The translations under genes were made by a program, and so were the position numbers. Shown piece by piece: positions 55,529 to 64,000 of a stretch of 64,000 nucleotides of DNA. Source of the DNA: Cyathus striatus. Taxonomy: Eukaryota > Basidiomycota > Agaricomycetes > Agaricales > Nidulariaceae. Location of the stretch: the NCBI GenBank assembly GCA_025738555.1, contig JAOVFP010000004.1, forward strand, positions 3,658,001 through 3,722,000, in the 5' to 3' direction. The notes below the pieces were generated by a model, which saw only the letters and a list, made by a program, of their open reading frames with translations, ran no database searches and was not told the origin of the DNA. The first letter of the stretch is position 1; each line of letters begins with the position of its first letter.

Positions 55529-58500
55529 ATGATGCTCCCCAAATCCTCCACTGGTTGGATTGTCCTCGCATTACTTACTTACATATCTACCGTATGCGCC
55601 GAATCAGCACCCAGCAGCTTTCCACACAGCTATCCCGGAAAACCATCTGGTGATTTCAGCCCTGCATGGCAAAACTGTGAGCCGTGTGTTGTTTAATCCC
55701 ACCGAACTCCTCTCATCTGTCAACAGACTTCGAGGTCAATACCACCCAGCTTCCCAACGTTACGTTTAATTTAGGCCGTAACTTCGCCGGAAATATCGGT
55801 GTGGGGCGCGAAGGACACCCTAATGATACTCTTTTTTTCTGGGCGTTCGAAAAGAACAATGGATCATTGACAAATGCTAACAGCACCGACCCGTGGGGGA
55901 TTTGGCTGAATGGCGGGTACGTTGCGAATGGCACTTTTCGGTTGCTTACTGACTCAATTTCATCTCGGTAGTCCTGGATCGTCAAGTATGTTGGGCTTCT
56001 TCTTCGAGGTAGGTGTCTTGTTCGTCTTCCCGCCTTCATATTTTTATATTTCGTTTACTTAGAACGGTCCCATTCGTATGAATTCCGACTTGAGTTTATC
56101 GCCGCATAATCAAAGTTGGCATAATGTGGCTGATTATTTCTGGATCGACCAACCAGTGTACGTTTTAAGTCACTCGGACTATGTACATATGCTAAAATGT
56201 TCAATGCAGTGGTGTTGGTTTCTCGACTGCAGACAGCAACGGTTATGGTAGTTTTAGCTTTCGCTTCCTCGTTGTGTAATATTTACGAAAAGATTTTCAG
56301 TTGCTGACGAAGATCAAATGGGCCGTGACTTTGTAACTTCCTTCCGGCTCCAACTTTTTTTACTCATCTGACAATGTTTTTGTAAACTTAGATGGGGTTC
56401 CTTGCCAATCTCGTCAAGGTATTTCCCAGCCTTGCCCATCGGCCCCTACATTTGACTGGTGAAAGCTATGCTGGAACATATATAGTAAGTTTTTATGACA
56501 ATTCTCAGGTCACGGACGCTGAAGTTGCCAGCCTTACATTCTGAAAGCATATTTCCAAACTGAAACTCCACCGGTAAAACTTGTAAAAATTGCCATTGGA
56601 GATGGCACAATAGGAGATTCTGTTGTATTTGGTGAAGTTCCTGCTGTATGTACTGATGATTTCCTTCTTTTGCAACTGGTAAATGTTAACCTTAACTGGT
56701 TACATAGCTGAATATCATAGAAACATATCCTCAACTGATAGGCTACGATCAGGAAGTCTATAAATACTTCCAAGAACAGTATGTCTCTCATTTCTGTTCC
56801 CGATTCACTCCCTCAACTCTCATTGTAGGAGTCGTCTCTGTGGTTATGATGTTAACCTCACATATCCGGAGAATGGAACAATCCCAACTATTCCTCTGCA
56901 GCTTCCTGCTCGATTTCAGGACTCGGGTTTCAGCGATCGTCGCGGACGCAATAGTTTCATGATGCAATTAAAGGACAGGTTCCAGACTAAAAAGTTGTCA
57001 GCATCAAATGTTGAAAAGCGCAACAATCTTTTCACAGCAAGAGACTTAACAAGTCGCGCTAATGGAACCATTGACCCCTGGGTAAAGTCTTTCGTGTATC
57101 TCTGAATTGCTATTGATCATTTCAAATATTGAAGTATGGTTGTTTACTATATGAGGAGCTGCTCGACTACACAACCAATTTTACATTTCCGTGGAGTACT
57201 TACGTTTGGTTATAAGTAACTTTACCGAAACTTGCTGACGAATAACTATCTCAGATGAAACTGATCCCAACAATTTTAATGTGAGTAAATCTCAAATACT
57301 CTGCACACTCAGTTGCTTTACTTATTCTTATAGGTGTACGACATACCCATATCTGCTGTAGACGCTCCAGTAACACCAGAGGCTGCCGGATTTTTGAACG
57401 GTAAATTATGCAGATATATTTCTTATTGATTCGCATACTAACTTTGCTAATTCTAGATAATCGTACTCGTTCTGCTCTTCATGCACCTACTAGCAAAGAC
57501 TGGATTGACAGTATAAGCTTCACTTTCGGTGTATCCAACGGCACATTTAGTAAGCTTCTACTAATAAGCAATGATGTAGTCTAACTCGCGTGTTGCTTTT
57601 TTTCTTAACCAAGATCAAGATCCTAGTAAGTATACTTTGCCTATAAATTTGACTAATCTTGCTAACATTGATCTGTACATTAGGTCCTGCGTGAGCTCTA
57701 TTGACAGTGTGCTTAATTTAACAAAGTCGTTAAAGGTGACATGTAGACCGATGGAATTCTTGAGTGAATTAGCATCCAACGCAACTAAACAAAATGTCGG
57801 GATCGTCATTTATTCCGGAAATGATGACTCGTTAGTGGCACATCTAGGATCTGAATGTATGTCACAATTCTGTTCTTTTACATATTCAATATCGAATAAT
57901 CTCCTTTACAGTTGTCATTCAGGTAAGTTGCAACATGTATTCGTGTAGAGCGTCAATTGTTAAGTTTATCAATATAGAATACAACGTTCAGTGGAATTCA
58001 AGGATTCACACGGAAGCCCTCCACTCCCTGGACCGATGATTCTGGTCAATTCGCAGGTGTAGTTCACCAGGAACGAAACTGGACATATGTTCTTTTCAAG
58101 GGTGCTGGTCACCTTGTACCATCTAATGTACCCGACGCCGTAAGAAATCTACATTTTTCTGTTTTTTATCGACGGATCTCATACTATGGCTAGGCTTTCA
58201 CATTTGCTCGGGAATTCGTATTCGGAAATAATGCTACTGGCCTAGTAACGAATAGTTCTGGCCAGGTAACAGTAACAGGCGGAGAAGATTCATCTCTAGT
58301 GGATGATGTCTTACCTGGTTCAGACGAGGTTTTCTATGGCTCGGAAGGAGATACTTCAACTTTCCTCTTTCCAAGCGCGACAACTGAAGCGTGGAATAGT
58401 TTTATTCGTACGGCGCTAAATGTTGATTCTACTGCCAGTAGTGGAAACACATCCTCAGCATCTAATGATGCGTTGTTTACGTACTCTCACTCTAAAGGAT

Positions 58501-58550
58501 GGATGATATCTGCTGTAATAAGTTGTATAATACTTGCCATGACGTTTTAA
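55529..58550 (+). CDS. Serine carboxypeptidase, family S10, secreted with C-terminal hydrophobic tail
   Basis: About 19 short exons. Start MMLPKSSTGWIVLALLTYIS is a signal peptide. S10 landmarks in order: WLNGGPGSSS (exons 2-3, oxyanion region), DYFWIDQPVGVGFSTAD (56140-56240), LTGESYAGTYI (catalytic Ser, 56450-56484) with PYILKAYF, GYDVNLTYP, YDIPISAVDAP, IYSGNDDSLVAHLGSE (catalytic Asp, 57810-57856) and FKGAGHLVP (catalytic His, ~58110). The C-terminus after 58260 is Ser/Thr-rich and ends in a hydrophobic segment (WMISAVISCIILAMTF), suggesting a GPI signal or membrane tail. Exons: 55529-55676, 55727-55916, 55972-56008, 56063-56157, 56210-56247, 56301-56332, 56392-56484, 56532-56645, 56708-56778, 56829-57081, 57135-57195, 57255-57280, 57334-57400, 57457-57549, ~57614-57856, 57912-57922, 57978-58139, 58194-58550. 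The splice pattern at 57614-57740 is uncertain; the frame is open throughout. Confidence 0.92.
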
Positions 58551-58936
58551 TTGTAATAAGTACTGTTAGTTTCATGTAAAATTGTCTTGAGATTGTCAGA
58601 TGAATGATGAATCGGCTTGTAGTCTGTTCTCTTAGACTTGAAACTTGACGATTCAAGCAAGTAAAGTAGATTTTGGGGGCATTGACGCCTACACATTGAC
58701 GCCTGCAGTGTGAGATTTAGCGGTGACGCACGGACCCCGCATCCCTGCGCGCGTCAGAATCCTACGCACTGCTTTCTTGCTGCTTTCCTTCTTCTACTCA
58801 GCATTCGCTTCATATTCTCCTTCCTTGTCATAGGAAGTGTGTTAGAATTTGTATACATTCCCAAGTTCATCTGCCATCTCTTCTACCTCTTTCAAGCCAA
58901 TAAACGATCCATAAACTACTAGTAACCAAGCCGCAA
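58551..58936. promoter_or_regulatory. Intergenic region/promoter of the BAR gene
   Basis: CT-rich stretches (58770-58900) upstream of the ATG, as common in basidiomycete promoters; no clear TATA box. Confidence 0.4.
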
Positions 58937-60146
58937 ATGGAAGGCTGGGCTAAACTCCAATCTAGCTTCGGCAACCTCAATCTCTCTCAGGCAGGCAATA
59001 AGCTTGCAAAGGGCTTCAACCAGAGTGTCCAGGCTACAAAAGAACGCCTCGGTCAAGTTGCTCCTGATGAAATTACCGAGTTGCCTCAAGGTTAGTACTC
59101 TTCTGCATCACACCATAGACCGTGTTTTGCTGAGTTGGCACTCCATTATAGAGTACAAGGACCTTGAAGCTCGAGTCGACGCTCTTAGGGCTGCTCATAT
59201 CTCACTTTTGAAGTAAGTACCAGTTTTTGTTTTGTTGCTGCTTTTCAGATGATCATGTCTTTTCAGGATCACCAGGGTGTACGAAACAGAGTCTTACGAC
59301 TACCCCACGCAAATCCAAGAATCACTCTCTGAAATTTCATCCTCCATTGGATATAATATCTCAAATTTTGCGGCGTCGAACCTCAAGGGCACTAACCTTC
59401 CTGTCCCCCCTGCCCCGGTTGCCCCCCCGCCCTCTCAGCACAAGACCCTTCCTCATGCACTTGGGCGTGCTGCTAGCTCTGCTTCTACTGCTGTGGTAAT
59501 TCTACCTGGCGGAGAGAACGATCGCCTTGGAAAGGCACTTGGAATATACGCATCGGGTATCGAAAAGATTGCAGAATCTCGACTCAATCAAGATGCTCAT
59601 ATTCAAGATAATTTCCTTCATCCTTGGCAAACTACTCTAAATACCAGCATTTCCGTTGCGATGAAAGCTCGACAAGCTGTTAAGGTTAGTCGCCTTGAAT
59701 TGGATGCAGCCAAGCAGACGTATGTATTTCATGTTTTCCTCGTTCTTTGAGTTTGATGAAGATTTGTTCAGATTGAAAAACGCCAATCCTGCCAGGCAAG
59801 AACAAGCCCGCCTTGAAGTAGAGAATGCTGAAGACGACCTCGTTCAAAAGACCGAGGTGGCTATCACTTTGATGAAGACAGTATTGGAAAATGTGAGTGT
59901 CTTGATTCGTGAGCTCGGTGTTGTATTCCAATAACTGCAAATAGCCTGAACCCCTCAAGAACCTCAATGAGCTTGCGAAGGCTCAGCTTATATTTTTCTC
60001 TTCCGCCGCTGAGGCCCTTCAAACTGCTCAAGGTGAGATTGAGGAACTGAGTGTCGCTGCAGAGGGTGAATACAGGTACGTCTCCGTTGTAATCCCATTT
60101 ACTTTCATTGAACGATGATTGTCGTAGAAAGTCTCGCGACCACTGA
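58937..60146 (+). CDS. BAR-domain protein, Gvp36-like
   Basis: Six exons: 58937-59090, 59152-59212, 59267-59719, 59772-59892, 59945-60075, 60128-60146 (stop 60144). The banana-shaped BAR dimer binds curved membranes; the yeast relative Gvp36 works in Golgi/endosome traffic and endocytosis. Starts MEGWAKLQSSFGNLNLSQAG with an amphipathic N-terminus; then helix 1 (EYKDLEARVDALRAAHISLLK), a Pro-rich insert (PVPPAPVAPPPSQHKT), GENDRLGKALGIYASGIEKI, FLHPWQTTLNTSISVAMKAR and a long charged helix (LEVENAEDDLVQKTEVAI). Ends EELSVAAEGEYRKSRDH. All introns have clean GT/AG borders with frame continuity, so the model is firm; the exact Gvp36 identity is by recollection of the family. Confidence 0.9.
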
Positions 60147-60636
60147 TGTCCCCCTACATTAATTAAGCTTCAGTTTGAAGCTCTTTTGTAGGCTAATGTT
60201 CTTGTTGCTCATCTGACTGGCTATGATTATTGACAATAATATGGACTTTTGTTCTTTGTTATCTGAACCATTAGATTGAAGCGGTGCGGAAATGTAGCTT
60301 AGCTAACTGTTGGACCAAATCTACTGTCACTCCTGACCTGATGCTTTATTGTGTACTGCAAAATCTGATGCAAAATTGGTTGCAAGGTGTTTACGTTCTG
60401 AGAAGGGCTAATTGTGAGTAAAATGCTTTCCTTATATAGATAAAATTACCTTTTAAGGAAATGGATTTTCACCCCATTTTGCATGTGTCAAAATAAGAAC
60501 ACTTTGCAGGTCATTTTGCAATCGATTTTGCAGCACAGCAATACATCCGTGTGCCAGGAGTGTGTTGAGCAATGTTGTAAGGAAACATAACAACAAATAG
60601 CACTAGTAATACAAGGTTAATCATAACGTGCTCATT
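60147..60636. other. Convergent 3' intergenic region
   Basis: Between the BAR gene (+) and the Rua1-like gene (-). AT-rich, repeated GATGCAAAATTGGTTGCAA-like and TTTTGCA motifs around 60360-60540, no gene seen. Confidence 0.45.
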
Positions 60637-62438
60637 TCAAACAACCTTCAGTTTTTTCAGCTGCTTCCAAACATGGTCTATCTCGTAGAAGTCTTGTTCG
60701 CCCACGATTCCTGCATCACAATGACACGCGGCAGCATGTTTCCACCTCCCAGTCTGTTTAGTTCAAGCTAAAGCGAAAACAAACAAGCGTACCAGAACAG
60801 CTCTTTGACCTAGAAAAAATCAGTCAATAAAGGTGTGTATGTGTTCTCACTATACATACCTTGACATCCACGTCTTTGACTCCCTGCATCGGAACCCACT
60901 TCCGACACTGGTGGCATTTACCCTCTTGCATCGTCTTCTTCTCGTTTTTCTTCGGAGAGGATCTGTCCACCACTCGAACGGATAAAGGAGGGAAAAATGG
61001 ACGACCGGTAGAGGACGATACGCCTAGACGCGCATCAGAAAGCATGCAATTTCTCGCTGTCAGATCAGTTACCGTGAGCATATTGCATATGATAGCTTGG
61101 TTAGCGGTCAATGTAGCTGTCATGGGATAAGTAACTTAACGGAACACTAAGAAGCATAAACATCATTGGCAAAAAAATGGCAAATAATGAAGCTTGCTTG
61201 AACCTACTACTTGTAAGCCGAAAATTTCATCGCCAACCAAACTCTTTTGTTATCGCCACCACGATGAAGAGGTTCGATACAAATAGGGCACAGACCAAGC
61301 TTATCTACGCCTTTCCCTCTCACAAACCTTGGCGTATACAAGTCCAGTGCACTCCGAGGAGTATTGTACACACCACCAGGATGAGACACGTTGAACAAAG
61401 AGCAAGGCGAGCTGAACATTAGGTGCATTAGGGATATCTTGAAAATGGATTTACTCACTCAGAGACATCAAGTCTAAGGTAGCGGCTGATGGGGAAACGC
61501 CTATAAAGGAGGGCATAATTAGGATCATAAGGAACAGAATCTGGAAGCGTGCGGCGTGTATAGAGTGCTCCACCGTTGGAGATAGGGGTGAGATGAATGT
61601 TTTCCTTGTTTTTACTTTCATGCTGATCTGTTGAAGTGTGGATTTTCTTATTTCGTTGCATATTACCACATTGTAATCGCTTTCCCCTTTTCCTTTTCGA
61701 AGACGATGAAGCATCCAGTACCGCCGGAGTAGTAGAGGCGCTCCGTACACAAGATAGAGGTGTGAGAGGTGTAAGAGGTGTCAGCGGGATACCGCACACG
61801 ACGTTCGTATTAGGAGTACTCGGGAGGTCGTCAGGAATTTGTCCATCTAAGATCGAAAGTGAGGCTTCGCAAAATCGGTCTAAAGCTTAATTACTGTGGC
61901 CTAGAGTTTCCAACTTTGCATCACCTTTCTTGGTGCGGGGTTCAGCTTCATGGCAAGTTCGAAGCACCGGGGATATGTCTTGATAGAGCGTATCCCATTC
62001 TTCTTCGATACGGTAGACTTGCTCAAATAGAGTAGATACGAATGCTTTATCAGAATTGACGTAAAAGGGTGAATTTGTCGAATATCTTGGAGTGATGTCA
62101 CTAGACACAGAAGAGAAACGAAGAGGCTTTGGCGAAGGAGTAGCAAGTAGAGTAGCATTAGAGTCTATAGAGTCCATTCGGCGATTGAGAAAGACAGCCG
62201 GCAATGCAGAGGTTGGAAAATATGAATATCGATGATAAGGTGAGTTTGGAGAACTTGCAAGATCCACGTCTGGTGGAGGATATACATAATGCAGGCGAAA
62301 TGGTGAAGCGAGATCCATCGTCGTTGATTGACTTGATTGAGAGATTTCATCGGTGGAGCCATCGCTCTCTTCATTATTGATGGCAGAAGCATGCAACCAG
62401 TCAACAAAAGAAACATCCTGATGTGAGGGGAGCGACAT
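60637..62438 (-). CDS. Rua1 C-terminal domain protein, putative zinc-binding transcription regulator
   Basis: Multi-exon, start 62438 (MSLPSHQDVSFVDWLHASAI). Exon 1 62438-61925, exon 2 61846 to ~61453, then an exon starting SPCSLFNVSHPGG (~61412-61228), a short exon (YHMQYAHG, ~61100-61075), one reading VSSSTGRPFFPPLSVRVVDR and KKNEKKTMQEGKCHQCRKWV to ~60859, and final exons KELFW and WKHAAACHCDAG to the stop at 60637. The block YTPRFVRGKGVDKLGLCPIC, RVWLAMKFSAY, CHQCRKWVPMQGVKDVDVK, HAAACH is the fungal Rua1_C region with paired Cys/His ligands. In Ustilago, Rua1 switches on ustilagic acid genes; here the target is unknown. The N-terminal 300 residues are Ser/Thr/Pro-rich. Exon borders in the C-terminal half are hand-fitted. 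Confidence 0.85.
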
Positions 62439-62756
62439 TTGGGTTACTGAAATGAATGATATTGAGCAAAAATGGGAGGTTCGCAGTGTCGAAAGATCGA
62501 GTGAATATGTTAAAGCTGAGCGCTGAGCCCGCAAGATTAATAAAGTTGCGGCAAGAAATAACAATAATATTCAGCGATGTAGGGTAAGATATCGATGGTG
62601 GTGGTGGAAGAGGTGCTTTCCTCTTCGATAGGACGAAGCCCACAGCCTACGGGAGTATTTATCTCATATTTACTAGCAGCCTGCTAATTTCAATCTCCGC
62701 TAAGCGTCTCCGTGTTGTCGTGTCATCGTCCGCGTCAAGTCCGCGTTCCCAAAATC
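62439..62756. promoter_or_regulatory. Divergent promoter region, Rua1-like (-) and p24 (+)
   Basis: 318 bp between two start codons on opposite strands, so both promoters must lie here. No TATA box seen; CCACCACCACC-type stretch around 62595-62612. Confidence 0.55.
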
Positions 62757-63668
62757 ATGGCAGTCTTTCATTTTATTCTTTCTCTCTTCCTTTTCTCCTA
62801 TATCTCATTATCCGTGAAAGCTTCAGCACTCACTACTGCGATTTCTGCTAACGAGCGATTATGTTTTTATGCGGACGTCGATAAAGCAGGGGAAAAGATC
62901 GGTGTAAGCATGTCCAACCTTTTCCAAATGTATGGCGGAAGCTAATATTTTCAATACAGTTCTATTTTGCAGTATGAGTCCATCCCGCGCATCTGAAGCC
63001 TGCTTCTTACCATACCAATGCTAGGTTCAATCTGGTGGTTCATTCGATATCGATTTTGACGTGAAGGATCCTAACGACAAAGTGATACTGGACGGCGTAC
63101 GTGAACGTCAAGGAGACTATGTCCTCACAGCTAATACCGTCGGCGAATATGCATTCTGCTTCGAGAACGATATGTCTACGCTCACGGAGAAACTTGTTGA
63201 TTTCGACATAATGGTGGAGAGCGAACCACGTCGCGAGGCACCCGCGAAGCCTGGTCAGATTTCGGAACACACAAGTGCATTAGAAGAGAGTGTGTTCCGA
63301 CTTAGCAACATGCTCATGAATATCAAGCGCTTGCAGAAACAGTAATTATTTTTTTATGATCTAATGAATATTTATAAGTTCTCATGGTACAACCATAGGC
63401 ATCACACGCATGAAAATCGCGGGTTTGCAATCGTGAAATCAACTCAAAAGTATGTGTACTCCGCTTCCTCGTGACCAACTTTTAAACAACATGATATAGC
63501 CGACTATTCTGGTACGCAGTATTTGAGAGCCTAGCGGTTATAGGAATGGCTATGTGCGTTCTTTGTTGATTGCAGTTTGCGTTATCTGTATCTAATATCT
63601 ACAACAGCTTCCAGGTTTATGTTCTGCAGACATTCTTTACAAAGACTGGCCGTAGATACAAAGTTTAA
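62757..63668 (+). CDS. p24 family cargo receptor (emp24/gp25L, Erp-like)
   Basis: Type I membrane protein of COPII/COPI vesicles that sorts secretory cargo between ER and Golgi. Six exons: 62757-62903, 62960-62971 (12 nt), 63025-63341, 63399-63449, 63500-63553, 63608-63668. Signal peptide MAVFHFILSLFLFSYISLSV; GOLD domain with the Cys pair (ERLCFYADV and YAFCFEND), QSGGSFDIDFDV, ERQGDYVLTANTVGE; coiled coil (EHTSALEESVFRLSNMLMNI); transmembrane helix (RLFWYAVFESLAVIGMA); short cytoplasmic tail FFTKTGRRYKV, with the FF motif bound by coat proteins. The 12-nt exon encodes FYFA, which the family requires between GEKIG and VQSGG. The start at 62757 gives a proper signal peptide; an upstream in-frame ATG at 62712 would bury it. 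Confidence 0.93.
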
Positions 63669-64000
63669 TAGGTCATTTTTAGTCCTGTATTTATTATTCG
63701 GGAATACATGTGTCATGTTTAATTAGTCGTCTAGCGACTGCTTGGGGCTATGAGGTCCTTGTTTATAGAATCCATAATACAATAGCAACATTGATGCTGC
63801 TACTGAAGTCTAAACAAATAGATACAGTATGGTAGTGTCTTCGGTAAGTATTATGATAAATTACGATAAAAACTAGAAATACTTATGCGCGAAGAAATCC
63901 AATGCAAGGTGCTAGAGGTATTATTATATTAACATGCATGCAGTTCCTATGATATCCAAGACATGCAGACAGATCGCTGAGGTCTGCTGATGGTCAAACA
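63669..64000. other. Downstream intergenic sequence
   Basis: AT-rich 3' flank of the p24 gene; AATACATG...AATACAATAG motifs could serve polyadenylation. No gene visible before the window ends. Confidence 0.4.

Noticed and set aside
61177..61422. Plus-strand frame of 81 codons in the Rua1-like gene
   Set aside because: The minus strand carries the conserved Rua1_C Cys motifs over the same bases.

Overview
This is a eukaryotic, almost certainly basidiomycete (Agaricomycete-type) nuclear window. The evidence is intron-dense genes with ~50-60 bp introns at the right end (mitochondrial-type PP2C, S10 serine carboxypeptidase, Gvp36-type BAR protein, Rua1 C-terminal zinc protein, p24 cargo receptor) and, on the left, a KDZ-associated CxC6 gene and Ty1/copia, Ty3/gypsy, hAT, Harbinger-like and Tc1-like elements typical of mushroom genomes. 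I cannot name the species.

Layout: 1-51.9 kb is a nested transposon graveyard with few CpG dinucleotides and many TG/CA simple repeats. 52.1-63.7 kb is a compact, CpG-normal gene block. The nest contains at least: (i) Ty1/copia family Cop-A (327-bp LTR; near-complete copies 15880-20597 minus and 31019-35737 plus; fragments at 1, 4911, 13707); (ii) copia family Cop-B, seen mostly as ~325-bp solo LTRs (LTR-B, at least 15 copies, most with a 5-bp target duplication); (iii) a miniature LTR element (TRIM, 585 bp) whose 239-bp LTRs each carry a tRNA-shaped Pol III promoter; (iv) a chromodomain-type gypsy G1 and a second gypsy G2, both broken and scattered; (v) a foldback/Mutator-like family with 9-bp target duplications; (vi) a ~3.6-kb palindrome; (vii) a complete hAT element; (viii) a KDZ/CxC6 pseudogene split by three separate insertions.

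The most informative result is genealogical. Target-site duplications and split reading frames show that the 10.4 kb between the two inverted Cop-A copies (20598-31018) has been inverted. Reversing it joins the two parts of the G2 integrase at a shared GACAG duplication and puts both halves of G1 on one strand with matching TGAGT duplications. The most novel element is the tRNA-like-bearing TRIM. It is also found fused at the primer-binding site to a Cop-A LTR, in an element that was integrated as a unit (CATCC on both sides), which points to template switching between families during reverse transcription.

The gene block reads: PP2C (+), carboxypeptidase (+), BAR protein (+), Rua1-like (-), p24 (+). 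They are unrelated housekeeping or secretory-pathway genes, not a pathway cluster. Coordinates of splice sites were derived by hand from GT/AG signals, reading-frame continuity and remembered family conservation; they were not checked against transcripts.
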